From a virus: 55,072 nucleotides of DNA. Shown one piece after another: positions 18,642 to 26,540 of this stretch. Made by a program: the position numbers and the translations under genes. The number at the start of each line of letters is the position of its first letter. The first letter of the stretch is position 1. The stretch is from positions 1 through 55,072 of IMG/VR virus record IMGVR_UViG_3300025410_000023; one strand, given 5' to 3'. The notes under the pieces are model-generated. The model searched no databases and was not told where the DNA came from. It saw nothing but the letters and a program-made list of their open reading frames with translations.

Positions 18642-18657
18642 TTATTTCTCCTCGGGC

Positions 18658-19290
18658 TTATTTTAGACCTTTAATAATTTGCAAGAGACTTTCTTGCAAG
18701 TATTTCTGGGCCTTTGGATCTTCTTTTACTTCTTGCGCAACACGGAATGCTCTTGCACCGCCACGAGCATTCATTAAATGTTCGTAAACAGGTGTAGGAT
18801 AAGCTCCGGGCGCACTGGGTTGAGCAACTACGTCTACAGTAATAATTTCGAAGTCAGATACATGGCCGTTCATGTCATTAACATTGCCGCTACCACGAGA
18901 ACTTACGCCAAGTTTTACACCGCTTTCGAGCATAGTACGTACTAAGTTACCCATCGGAGTAGGAAGGATTTTCATCTTTCCATATCCATTAGGACCTTCC
19001 ATCCACATTTGAGTGATCATATGGGATACACGGTCCAAATTTACTTTTAAATCATCAGGATGATCAACTTCACCAAGAACGCTATAGCCGTTTTGAATTT
19101 GATCGTTTAGTGTTTTAACTGCACGTTCAATTTCATCAACCGGATATACACGTTGATTAGCATTACGGATACCACCTTGAATAGCAATTCCTTTTAGGTA
19201 AAGACTTTTGCCATCTTTGTCATCAGACTCGAGTATAACTCCAGCCTGATCAAAACTTAGGTGTTCGCGTAGATAACTTATTTGATGCAT
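18658..19290 (-). CDS. 21: Prohead core protease gp21
   Basis: The 210-aa product has the signatures of the T4 gp21 serine protease family: NANQRVYPVDEIERAV, His77 in GEVDHP, Ser130/Ser131 in LGVSSRGSG, and Asp153 in ITVDVVAQPSAP, which fit the catalytic His-Ser-(Asp) arrangement. It cleaves scaffold, core and capsid precursors at (L/I)-x-E sites inside the prohead. GAGAAG precedes the ATG; the gene lies 13 bp after the acidic core gene and 16 bp before gene 22. T4 gp21 has similar length (212 aa), so it appears complete. Confidence 0.95.
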   Translation of the reverse strand: MHQISYLREHLSFDQAGVILESDDKDGKSLYLKGIAIQGGIRNANQRVYPVDEIERAVKTLNDQIQNGYSVLGEVDHPDDLKVNLDRVSHMITQMWMEGPNGYGKMKILPTPMGNLVRTMLESGVKLGVSSRGSGNVNDMNGHVSDFEIITVDVVAQPSAPGAYPTPVYEHLMNARGGARAFRVAQEVKEDPKAQKYLQESLLQIIKGLK

Positions 19291-19303
19291 CCTGCTTCTC
19301 TAA

Positions 19304-20308
19304 TTATAGTTTTTTCAAGAAAGGCTTGCTAGAACTAACAGATGTTTGTCCTGCTTTGTCGCCTGTACCAGAACCTACTGGACCTGGAGTCTTATTGTTA
19401 CCAGGATAACCTGCACCAACTTTCTTTAGGTTTTTAACACCAGCAGTACCGCCTGGTTTGCTATTGGCTTCCCAATCTTTGCCAGTGTATTGCTCTGATT
19501 TCTCAGGAGTAATACCGTTGTTTACTTTGTTTGGTGTTGTACCAACATTGTGTTGACCGTCTTCACCGTCACCTTGTGCTACGTTATTAGCATTAGCACC
19601 AGTTGTTGGCTTACCTTTTCCAGAACTTACTGGACTTTTACCTTCTGTAGGTGATGGTAATGATTCGCCAGTGTTAGCACCTGCGTATTGACCTTGTGTC
19701 TTTTGAGCATTTTTGTCCCAGTCGTTTCCAACTTTTTCAACATACTCACGTGTCATACGACGGCTTTCCATTGTGCCCATCATTTCGTCTGTTTCTTCTT
19801 CGTCATCAAAATCGTGATCGTGTTCGATGCCCATATCGGCTTCTTCACTACCCTGAGCTTGTTCTAATTCTGCAAAGGCAGCTTCTAGATCAGCAATAGC
19901 ATTCTTGATATCATAGATTGCGCTATCTTCTTCTGACTCATGTCCTTCTTCGTCGTCGCCGGACATAACATCAGCACCAAAATCGTCTGTTGCATCACCT
20001 GCGGCAAAATCGTGTTCTTCACTTTCGTCGTCCATTTTGTAGCTGTCTTCTAGCTCTTCATGGCTTTCGTCCATTTCTTCGTCGTCTTCCATAGACTCGT
20101 CCATTTTTTCATCGTCTTCCATAGACTCGTCCATTTCTTCGTCGTCTTCTTCACGACTTTCATCGGCTTCTTCATCTTCCTCTTCTGAGATAAGATTTTC
20201 ATAGATATTTCTTGACTTCTCAACAACGATTTCATGGAAAAGCTCGTTGGCTTTTTCCATCTCTTCGTTTACGAGATAGTCTAACAATTGTTCAAATTTG
20301 GTAGACAT
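19304..20308 (-). CDS. Prohead core protein (gp67/gp68-like) with acidic and Gly/Pro-rich extensions
   Basis: The first about 40 residues, MSTKFEQLLDYLVNEEMEKA...LFHEIVVEKSRNIYENLI, match the gp68-type prohead core proteins of T4-like cyanophages. They are followed by an extremely acidic stretch (about residues 42-180; many EEDDEEMDES repeats), recalling the small acidic T4 core protein gp67. The C-terminal half is basic to neutral, rich in Gly, Asn, Lys and Pro (PGGTAGVKNLKKVGAGYPGN). T4 has two separate genes, 67 and 68, in this place between 20 and 21; here one 334-aa protein holds both characters. ISE near residue 41 is a possible gp21 cleavage site. AGGAG precedes the ATG. Confidence 0.75.
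   Translation of the reverse strand: MSTKFEQLLDYLVNEEMEKANELFHEIVVEKSRNIYENLISEEEDEEADESREEDDEEMDESMEDDEKMDESMEDDEEMDESHEELEDSYKMDDESEEHDFAAGDATDDFGADVMSGDDEEGHESEEDSAIYDIKNAIADLEAAFAELEQAQGSEEADMGIEHDHDFDDEEETDEMMGTMESRRMTREYVEKVGNDWDKNAQKTQGQYAGANTGESLPSPTEGKSPVSSGKGKPTTGANANNVAQGDGEDGQHNVGTTPNKVNNGITPEKSEQYTGKDWEANSKPGGTAGVKNLKKVGAGYPGNNKTPGPVGSGTGDKAGQTSVSSSKPFLKKL
20081..20140 (-). repeat. 30-bp tandem repeat in acidic core gene
   Basis: Two almost identical 30-bp units (20081-20110 and 20111-20140), each containing tcgtcttccatagactcgtc, encode consecutive SMEDDE(K/E)MDE decapeptides. Weaker partial copies flank them. In-frame unit gain or loss would change the length of the acidic stretch. 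Confidence 0.75.
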
Positions 20309-20493
20309 TGCTTTATTCTCCTTAATATGGTTGCGGCAAGGCTGTGTTGTATTTACTAGGTTGGAGAAATATATGCACGAAATAGGCCTAAAACGAGCCG
20401 TTTTGACCGTAATGACGCAGATTTTAATCTGGTTTTTTAACTTTTCTGTCTAAAATATTTAGTTTTTAGCAAAAAAAGTTAAACTATCAGTTA
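20309..20493 (-). other. 185-bp intergenic region with several hairpins
   Basis: No ORF is supported here. Read on the minus strand there are AACTTTT/AAAAGTT enclosing CTAAAA/TTTTAG, then CAGATT/AATCTG, then AAAACG/CGTTTT, all before the Shine-Dalgarno of the core gene. None has a convincing U tract on the minus strand, so I do not call a terminator. It may be a structured leader or a processing site between the small ORF and the core gene. Confidence 0.4.
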
Positions 20494-20736
20494 TCATACG
20501 GCTACTCCTGGTGGAGGAGCGGCGTACATTTTACGTACTAAACCTAATTCTTCGTTGTGTTCTTTATCGTGTGCTTCACTTGCAAGACGTATATCATTTA
20601 ACATACGTAGTGTTAAACGCATCTTTCTTAGATCACCATTCTTTAAAACACCAGTATCATTTTGACTAAGATAACGATTGTTTTCTTGCGGATCTGCGTG
20701 ATTCCGATTAAAGTACATAAATTCTTTTAGTATCAT
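20494..20736 (-). CDS. Small conserved head-cluster protein (80 aa)
   Basis: MILKEFMYFNRNHADPQENN continues RKMRLTLRMLNDIRLASEAHDKEHNEELGLVRKMY and ends APPPGVAV. I recognise this as the small protein of unknown function that sits between the portal gene and the prohead core gene in T4-like cyanophages. It is mostly helical and charged, with no membrane segment. There is no Shine-Dalgarno, and a perfect late-promoter box ends only 8 bp before the ATG, so translation may start near the 5' end of the transcript. Function unknown; location suggests head assembly. Confidence 0.75.
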   Translation of the reverse strand: MILKEFMYFNRNHADPQENNRYLSQNDTGVLKNGDLRKMRLTLRMLNDIRLASEAHDKEHNEELGLVRKMYAAPPPGVAV

Positions 20737-20744
20737 AATACAAC

Positions 20745-20752
20745 TATTTATA
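20745..20752 (-). promoter_or_regulatory. T4-type late promoter
   Basis: Perfect TATAAATA on the minus strand, in the 21-bp gap between the portal gene and the 80-aa gene. It would supply late transcription of the core, protease, scaffold and capsid genes independently of the portal gene. Confidence 0.65.
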
Positions 20753-20757
20753 GATTA

Positions 20758-22488
20758 TCAAGCAGTTGGAGGCGTTTGATCACCGCCTGGAATTTCTCCA
20801 GCTATTGGTTCTTCTTCACCTTCTAAAGGAGCAGGTGGTGCATTAGAATCTAATGCTCCTAAATCACCGTTAATGTTATTTGCAGTAATGCCAGCACCAC
20901 GTAATTCAGCACTTGCAGATGTATGTGCTTCGCTGTCAATGTTTTCATCTCTCCACATTTTTTCATTTTCTGCAATCTCTTCTGCACTAAGACCTAAGAA
21001 TCGTTTCAATGCAAAACGTTTGCTTACAAATGGAATAGCTACCATGGCAGCAAATGTGTTTACACGAGCAGTATCCATTTCTGCCTGACGATAACTTGCA
21101 AAGTTTTGTGGAGGATTAAATCTAATATCAAAAATATTACCATCAATATTAATGCCTTTAGTATGTAGATACACTTTAAATTCTGTATCAAACTCATCGT
21201 GCATTAAACTTTGAAGTCGTTCGCAGTATTTGTTGAATCGGAGTTCTTGTATATAGGCTGTCCCGACTCGTCCGTCATTAAAGTTGCTTCCTCCATCATC
21301 TGACCCAGTAGGAAGATAACTGCTAGGGATCCTAAGAGCTCTAAAGAGTTTATTAGTAAAGTACTTAAGGTCATCGATTTCTCCTAAATTTGTTCCGCCT
21401 GGTAAAATTTCAACTTTACTTCCCCTACCTTCTGCGGTTTGTGGGAAAAAGTAATCTTCGTTAATAGATAATGGATTATAACTTGTATCTACAACACTTT
21501 GACTTCCGCCCGTTGAACTAGGAATTCTACGTTGATTAACTTCGTTTTTAACACGTTCTACAAAACTCATAGCCAAGTGACTTGGCATATTACCTACATC
21601 AATATAGAACACTCTGCGCTCTGGTGCACGTTGTACACGATAGATAATAATAGCGTCTTCTAGTAATTCTTTTTGTTTAAAAACTTTAAAAATACTTTCC
21701 ATCAAGCTATTTCCAAATGGAAAATTATTATCTAGTCCCTCGCTCATACTAATATGAATAACGTGTCTAGCATCAATTGTATATTGATTTTGAGCTTGAC
21801 TGAATCTGCTTGAATTAGCATTGGTAGGAAATGATCCAACCATACCTCGTGATCCACCTGCGCCACCTTGACCAGTTCCGTATCCACCGCCGAATGTGCT
21901 ACCACCGCCTTGTTGATTGCTGGGATTAATAGCTGTTGTAGAAAGTGTTTCTAAATTAGGATTAAAATCACGGATAACATACTGTTCAGGCTTTTTACCT
22001 TCACTTTCGTTAACAATAATCTTGTCTACTTTTTGTGGATCTACATACATCCAGGCCTGTGTTTCTGGATCACGGACAAAAAATACATCACCATACTTAA
22101 ATGCATTACGTACAATTTTAAATATACGTTTATCAAACTTGTTTAATTTTGTCCACTGTTGTAGATATTTTTTAATAATTTTAATTTCAGTAGAAGTTGC
22201 TTGTTCTTTAAAGAATACATTAAATGGAGTTCCGTTTTCATCGTTAGATTGTGTGCAAAATTCAGCTAAAATATCTAATGCCGCATTAACTTCGCTGTCC
22301 CAATCCATGGTGTCGTACTGACCATATCTCTCTAAACGGTTAGGGTGACCTGAATAAACATCTGGCAAATAGCTAGAATAGTTGGTTCTACTTAATTGCC
22401 CACCACCGCCACCTCCGACCATTGCTCCGCTAACAGGACTTAGTTTGCCTGATGTATTCACTGGGGTAAAATAACGTTTCCAACTCAT
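20758..22488 (-). CDS. 20: Portal vertex protein gp20
   Basis: The 576-aa product has the T4 portal pattern: RYGQYDTMDWDSEVNAALDILAEFCTQ, FKYGDVFFVRDPETQAWMYVDP, VFKQKELLEDAIIIYRVQRAPERRVFYIDVGNMP and LRIPSSYLPTGSDD. The portal dodecamer forms the unique head vertex through which DNA passes, and T4 gp20 also starts head assembly. The start MSWKRYFTPVN at 22488 is preferred; a GTG ten codons upstream would overlap the preceding gene. Two low-complexity insertions, GGGGGGQ near residue 30 and a Gly-rich stretch near 190-215, are not in T4 gp20 (524 aa). The tail-end of the upstream gene lies only 4 bp away. Confidence 0.95.
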   Translation of the reverse strand: MSWKRYFTPVNTSGKLSPVSGAMVGGGGGGQLSRTNYSSYLPDVYSGHPNRLERYGQYDTMDWDSEVNAALDILAEFCTQSNDENGTPFNVFFKEQATSTEIKIIKKYLQQWTKLNKFDKRIFKIVRNAFKYGDVFFVRDPETQAWMYVDPQKVDKIIVNESEGKKPEQYVIRDFNPNLETLSTTAINPSNQQGGGSTFGGGYGTGQGGAGGSRGMVGSFPTNANSSRFSQAQNQYTIDARHVIHISMSEGLDNNFPFGNSLMESIFKVFKQKELLEDAIIIYRVQRAPERRVFYIDVGNMPSHLAMSFVERVKNEVNQRRIPSSTGGSQSVVDTSYNPLSINEDYFFPQTAEGRGSKVEILPGGTNLGEIDDLKYFTNKLFRALRIPSSYLPTGSDDGGSNFNDGRVGTAYIQELRFNKYCERLQSLMHDEFDTEFKVYLHTKGINIDGNIFDIRFNPPQNFASYRQAEMDTARVNTFAAMVAIPFVSKRFALKRFLGLSAEEIAENEKMWRDENIDSEAHTSASAELRGAGITANNINGDLGALDSNAPPAPLEGEEEPIAGEIPGGDQTPPTA

Positions 22489-22492
22489 ATTA

Positions 22493-24769
22493 TTATGCCA
22501 TTTCAAATAAATTACCACCTAGTGCTCTAGTAGCATCATAGGTTCTTTTGGTATTTTCTGCAGTCTGTTTTAGTTGTGCTAATATCTGCAAGTTAATAGT
22601 ATTTAACTGTTGTAATGATTGTGAAAGGCCAGACTGACTTGCAGTATCTATAATTTGTGCCATTTGGCTAGGAGTAATTACAGATTCACCTTCGGCAACA
22701 TTTAATGTTGCATCTGATTTTTCCCACCAACTTCCTGTCATTCCGATTGTACCGCTGTGTCTTCTGCCGCGACCATATTTTAGGGCATCTTCTGGATTTA
22801 CAGTTCTATCAGATTGATATTGTTCAAATAACGATGTTTTGCTCCTATCTACCCAACCTGCTATTCCCAACTCTTGTAATCCGTGGCCTCCTAATCGTTG
22901 CTTTTGTTGATCAAGCCAATTTTGATATTGTTGTGTCTGTTCTGTAGCTTGTCTTAACATTCTTTGTTGTTGACTTTCTCCAACTCCAGTTTTTTCATAG
23001 ATCCAATCACTGATAGAATCAATAGCAACCTCAAGGGCTTTCTTTAGATATGGAGTTATAAAATCAACAATTTTTTCAAATGTACTAATTAAAGTAGGTT
23101 TTACTTCTTCCCACATTTGAGTAAATGCAGGTTTTACTAACTTCCAAACTTCGGATAATCCTGAACCGATTCGATCAATTGTAGCAAAAATAGCAGCCTT
23201 CCAATCTTGATTTGGACCAAAGGCCGCTTTGATAATATCCACAGATTTACTAAGCCAATCTACCACATTAGTAACTGCAACATACAACGGAGATCCTTCT
23301 CTTAAATTTGTACTAATAAATTCTACCATTGCTAAACCGATATTTAAAATAGTTGGCATTAATGGTTGAATAGCTTTGTAAACTAAATTCATCATGCTCA
23401 TGCCTAATATTTTGATTCCTTGTTCAGTAACTCCTAAATTTGCCGCATAACTATTTGCAGATTTTAACTGATCTAATGCTGTTTCTTCTAGTGATTTTTC
23501 AACAGTCTTACTACCGTGAATTATATTTCTTCCAGATTGTATTAGTGCCTGAGGTAGCATTTCACCTTGTATTGTTTGTCCTGCTAGACCTAATTGATCG
23601 GCAAATTTTACAGATGCTACTGCTGTGTTACCTAATATAGAAGTAATTTGTTTACTCTTATCAGCAGATGACGCAGTAGATGCAAGTATTGATCTAATCT
23701 GAGCACCTATTTCTATACTCATTCCGCCGGTAGCAATTGCAATTTTAGTCGAAGCTTCATTTAATGGAGTATCAATTCCTCTGACTTGATTTTTTACTAC
23801 ATCAACTAAGTCTTTTCCTCCAACTGCTGCCGCAGAGGCTAACGCTTCTCTAACTTCTCCAGCTTTTTCTGGACTTAAACTATCGAGATATAATTGCCAA
23901 ACCTGATCATCTTCGGCCTTACGAACTTCAGCATCAATTTGGTCTCTACGTTTACCTGTAATTTTACTGAGTTCATCTAAGTTAGTCATATAATCAACAG
24001 TTAACTTAACCAGTTGATCTGTGGTGGCCGCATTTTGTTTACCTAATACGCCTTGGGCTTTCATCATTCCTGCTAGCATTTCAGATGCTTGTTGAGCAGT
24101 ATAACCCATTCCAAAAATTATGTTTTGATATCGACTATCCGGGCCTATTAATTTTGCATTAGCATCGACAAATTTGTTAATACCTGCCTGTACATTTAAT
24201 CCTGCTGATGCAAATACTTCAGAATTTTTACTAACAACAGATTGAAATTCATCCAATGACAAATATGACCTTGCGGCCATTGCTCGAATATCGTCCAAAC
24301 TTCCGGCAAAGCTAGCACCAGATTCAGTTAAGTTATGGTATACATCTAATAATAGTTCTTGATATTTAATCATGTCAGCAAATAACTGTGCTAGTGTTCC
24401 TACTCCTAGAGGAAGTTGATTGAATACTTCAAAGAAATCACTGAATTTAGCTTTGCCCTCTGCGGCCATCTTTGAAAAATCATATAGTTTAGACCCAAGA
24501 TTTACAAACTGGCCAATTGTACTTCCGATTATATTTCCCAATGTTGAAAAAAGTTCAGAAAGTAAATTACCTGCGCCCTGGAGTGCTTTAAACATTATAC
24601 CTACAGGCCCTGGTAATCCACTAGATGAGCCTCCAGTTGATCCACTAGATCCTCCTCCCGTTCCAGGAGTAAACTTACTCATTAGACGTTGTAAAGTCAG
24701 TAAATTAGCATTCATAGCCTGAGCTACTGCTAATAATTCTGCTAGTGTTGCTTCGGTTGCACCGTTCAT
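22493..24769 (-). CDS. Tape-measure-like tail protein (758 aa)
   Basis: A long, mainly helical protein with an N-terminal Gly/Ser linker (residues 36-50), hydrophobic helical stretches near 55-130 and 445-520, and many helices in between (ITGKRRDQIDAEVRKAEDDQVWQLYL). The C-terminal part has a motif typical of phage tail tape-measure proteins, TGSWWEKSDATLNVAEGESVITPSQMAQII (about 675-705). It lies upstream of the portal gene and divergent from a baseplate hub gene with chaperone-like features. In T4 the corresponding protein is gp29 (590 aa); clear similarity to it cannot be judged by eye. At 1.5 angstrom per helical residue it would span about 110 nm, which is a plausible contractile tail length (inference). 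Confidence 0.6.
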   Translation of the reverse strand: MNGATEATLAELLAVAQAMNANLLTLQRLMSKFTPGTGGGSSGSTGGSSSGLPGPVGIMFKALQGAGNLLSELFSTLGNIIGSTIGQFVNLGSKLYDFSKMAAEGKAKFSDFFEVFNQLPLGVGTLAQLFADMIKYQELLLDVYHNLTESGASFAGSLDDIRAMAARSYLSLDEFQSVVSKNSEVFASAGLNVQAGINKFVDANAKLIGPDSRYQNIIFGMGYTAQQASEMLAGMMKAQGVLGKQNAATTDQLVKLTVDYMTNLDELSKITGKRRDQIDAEVRKAEDDQVWQLYLDSLSPEKAGEVREALASAAAVGGKDLVDVVKNQVRGIDTPLNEASTKIAIATGGMSIEIGAQIRSILASTASSADKSKQITSILGNTAVASVKFADQLGLAGQTIQGEMLPQALIQSGRNIIHGSKTVEKSLEETALDQLKSANSYAANLGVTEQGIKILGMSMMNLVYKAIQPLMPTILNIGLAMVEFISTNLREGSPLYVAVTNVVDWLSKSVDIIKAAFGPNQDWKAAIFATIDRIGSGLSEVWKLVKPAFTQMWEEVKPTLISTFEKIVDFITPYLKKALEVAIDSISDWIYEKTGVGESQQQRMLRQATEQTQQYQNWLDQQKQRLGGHGLQELGIAGWVDRSKTSLFEQYQSDRTVNPEDALKYGRGRRHSGTIGMTGSWWEKSDATLNVAEGESVITPSQMAQIIDTASQSGLSQSLQQLNTINLQILAQLKQTAENTKRTYDATRALGGNLFEMA

Positions 24770-24796
24770 AGATTAAAAACCACCATTAAATACATA

Positions 24797-24804
24797 GATA
24801 AATA
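24797..24804 (+). promoter_or_regulatory. Late-promoter-like box upstream of gp26-type gene
   Basis: GATAAATA matches 7 of 8 bases of the T4 late box and lies 41 bp upstream of the ATG in the 76-bp divergent gap. Confidence 0.4.
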
Positions 24805-24815
24805 GTACGTCTATT

Positions 24816-24823
24816 CATTTATA
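24816..24823 (-). promoter_or_regulatory. Late-promoter-like box upstream of tape-measure-like gene
   Basis: TATAAATG on the minus strand (7 of 8 bases) lies 46 bp before the start of the 758-aa gene. With the plus-strand box at 24797 it would make a compact divergent late promoter pair. Confidence 0.45.
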
Positions 24824-24845
24824 GTTTATTTATCGGAGAAAAAAT

Positions 24846-25715
24846 ATGCAGACCGTTTCAGGAATTCCTCGTAATAACCCATTGGCCAATTATATGCGCC
24901 AACCAAAAATTTATATCACATTACCTAGTCAAGGTCAATACTGGACTACGGGTAGTATTGTAATGCCTGAATCAGGAGAATTACCTGTGTTTTCAATGAC
25001 TGCAAGAGATGAGTTGTTGTTTAAAACACCTGATGCACTAATGAACGGGCAGGCTGTTGTAGATGTTATACAAAGTTGTATTCCTGCTATTAAGAATGCC
25101 TGGGACTGTCCTACTATAGATTTAGATACAATTTTAATAGCGATTAGACTAGCAACATATGGTACTAAAATGCCATTCACACATAAAATTCCTGTTATAA
25201 ATGAAGAAGTAGAATATGACTTAGATCTAGGAATGTTATTAGAACAACAACGAAATAACTATTGGATTGACCAAGTTGTTATTAATCCTGAATTTATTAT
25301 TTGTGTACGTCCGTTAACATATAAGCATATGACTCAAACTAGTATAAAGAGTTTTGAAACAACTAGAATACTTAATATGGTCAACGACAATAATATACCT
25401 GATGATAAAAAATTAGAAATGTTTAATACCAGCTTTAATAATTTAACCAAAGTAACTATTGATTTATTATCTGAAAGTGTGTATAAAGTTATAACTGCTG
25501 ATTCCGAAGTCACCGATAAAAAATATATCAAAGAATTTGTTGCCAATGCTGACAAGGATATTTTTGAACAGGTACAAAAACATCTCAACGAAATGAAAAA
25601 TCACAATGATCTTAAACCTTTAGAATTTTCAACTTCTCCAGAACAACAAGAGCAAGGCGCACCTGCTACCTACAGCATTCCTATTAATTTCAACGATTCT
25701 GATTTTTTCGGATGA
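24846..25715 (+). CDS. 26: Baseplate hub / tail assembly protein, T4 gp26 type
   Basis: The 289-aa product shows the T4 baseplate protein family pattern (gp26/gp51 group): PKIYITLPSQGQYWTTGSI, then LPVFSMTARDELLFKTPDALMNGQAVVDVIQSCIP and LDTILIAIRLATYGTKM. In T4 gp26 works in assembly of the central baseplate hub. The C-terminal third is charged and helical. CGGAG lies before the ATG. The gene stops inside the ATG of the next ORF (ATGA overlap). Just before the stop there is a T TTT TTC heptamer followed by a hairpin, so a minority longer product joined to the next ORF is predicted. It is divergent from the tape-measure-like gene, which fits a tail assembly chaperone role. Confidence 0.8.
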   Translation: MQTVSGIPRNNPLANYMRQPKIYITLPSQGQYWTTGSIVMPESGELPVFSMTARDELLFKTPDALMNGQAVVDVIQSCIPAIKNAWDCPTIDLDTILIAIRLATYGTKMPFTHKIPVINEEVEYDLDLGMLLEQQRNNYWIDQVVINPEFIICVRPLTYKHMTQTSIKSFETTRILNMVNDNNIPDDKKLEMFNTSFNNLTKVTIDLLSESVYKVITADSEVTDKKYIKEFVANADKDIFEQVQKHLNEMKNHNDLKPLEFSTSPEQQEQGAPATYSIPINFNDSDFFG

Positions 25716-25741
25716 GGCTTTTGACATTATCTTTGTCAGAA
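25703..25741 (+). promoter_or_regulatory. Predicted -1 ribosomal frameshift site
   Basis: The heptamer T TTT TTC (25703-25709) is in the right phase for simultaneous -1 slippage of two tRNAs. It stands 3 bases before the TGA of the gp26-type gene. After a 9-base spacer, TTTTGACA (25719-25726) and TGTCAGAA (25734-25741) can form an 8-bp stem with one G-U pair and a 7-nt loop. A -1 shift enters the frame of the 75-aa ORF exactly (CGG ATG AGG), giving a fusion of about 364 residues. Confidence 0.55.
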
Positions 25742-25939
25742 ATTGAAGAAGAAATTAAAAAAATTGACAATGAGTCAAAAGCCTTAAGAAAAGATATCTA
25801 TAAGTTAGCTTGGTTTATGCGCGGTTCTGTTAGTATAGAACAAGCATTTGGAATGGATATAGGAGACAGGAATATAGTCTCCGATTTAATAAAAGAAAAT
25901 TTAGAAACAACCAAAGAATCGGGCTTACCGTTCTTTTAA
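25712..25939 (+). CDS. Short conserved T4-like ORF downstream of gp26-type gene (75 aa)
   Basis: MRLLTLSLSEIEEEIKKIDNE continues with DIYKLAWFMRGSVSIEQAFG and ends LIKENLETTKESGLPFF. The combination LxWxMRG...IKENLETTKxSGLPFF is one I recognise from short ORFs of T4-like phages; the function is not established. The ATG overlaps the stop of the gp26-type gene (ATGA), giving translational coupling, and the frame is -1 relative to it, so the ORF may also be made as a C-terminal extension. It ends with a stop that overlaps the stop of the convergent gene. The layout resembles the second part of tail assembly chaperone pairs. Confidence 0.75.
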   Translation: MRLLTLSLSEIEEEIKKIDNESKALRKDIYKLAWFMRGSVSIEQAFGMDIGDRNIVSDLIKENLETTKESGLPFF

Positions 25940-26505
25940 ATACCTTTGTTTCTTAAACGTTGATCCATTGCCTGGATTGCTGCTTTTAATTGATCAACTT
26001 CTTGATCGTTTGAAGATCCTGCGTGAGAAACAGCAGGAGCACCTGCACCGCCTCCTGCTGTTGAGAATGATTGACCTGCTCTAGCTGTATCGTACCCACG
26101 TTTAAGTCCGCCTGCTAATGCACCCAATGGACTTGTAACTGCACCTACTGCTGAGGAAGCAACATCACCTACTCCACGTAACCCTGCACCTATACCTTGA
26201 CCAACACTGCCTATACCCTGTCCTACACCTTTAAGTCCAGTACCTACATTTTTGGCTAAATCACCAGTAGCTGTGGCAACATTACTTAATCCTGGTTGAA
26301 CTTTCTTTGCTAATTGTCCTGCATAGTTAGTAATAGCGGGAATATTCTGAGCCGCATTAGCCGCCCCTTTTTGTACAACATTGCTAACACTTTGAGCGCC
26401 TCGTCCTAAAGCACTTGCTCCAGCTTTCAAGGCATTACCTACGCCTGCTAGATTTAGCTCATTTACTTGATTTTGTTCGATAATAATTAATTCATTGATT
26501 TTCAT
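25936..26505 (-). CDS. Gly/Ala-rich protein of unknown function (189 aa)
   Basis: MKINELIIIEQNQVNELNL is followed by a long low-complexity, amphipathic Ala/Gly/Val stretch (GVGQGIGSVGQGIGAGLRGVG) and a short helical C-terminus (EVDQLKAAIQAMDQRLRNKGI). The MKINEL start recurs in small late proteins of marine T4-like phages, but I cannot name this one. It has its own perfect late promoter, so it is probably a virion or assembly protein. The Gly/Ala repeats could form a membrane-active or tape-like helix (inference). It converges with the 75-aa ORF, the two stop codons overlapping. Confidence 0.6.
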   Translation of the reverse strand: MKINELIIIEQNQVNELNLAGVGNALKAGASALGRGAQSVSNVVQKGAANAAQNIPAITNYAGQLAKKVQPGLSNVATATGDLAKNVGTGLKGVGQGIGSVGQGIGAGLRGVGDVASSAVGAVTSPLGALAGGLKRGYDTARAGQSFSTAGGGAGAPAVSHAGSSNDQEVDQLKAAIQAMDQRLRNKGI

Positions 26506-26532
26506 ACAGGAAGTCCCAAAGTGATATATTTT

Positions 26533-26540
26533 TATTTATA
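26533..26540 (-). promoter_or_regulatory. T4-type late promoter
   Basis: Perfect TATAAATA on the minus strand, 27 bp before the ATG of the Gly/Ala-rich protein gene. The hairpin AAGTGAAC/GTTCACTT lies just upstream of it. Confidence 0.7.

Noticed and set aside
20081-20140. CRISPR-like repeat
   Set aside because: The units are adjacent without spacers, in frame, and encode an acidic decapeptide repeat.
20389-20404. Terminator AAAACG-AGC-CGTTTT upstream of the acidic core gene
   Set aside because: The stem has only two G-C pairs and no U tract follows on the minus strand, and a terminator here would cut off the head operon.
20411-20435. Plus-strand terminator-like CAGAT/ATCTG hairpin followed by T6
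   Set aside because: No plus-strand transcript is expected here; the nearest plus-strand gene starts 4 kb downstream.
22489-22518. GTG start ten codons upstream for gp20
   Set aside because: It overlaps the preceding gene, and MSWKRYF is the natural start of portal proteins of this type.
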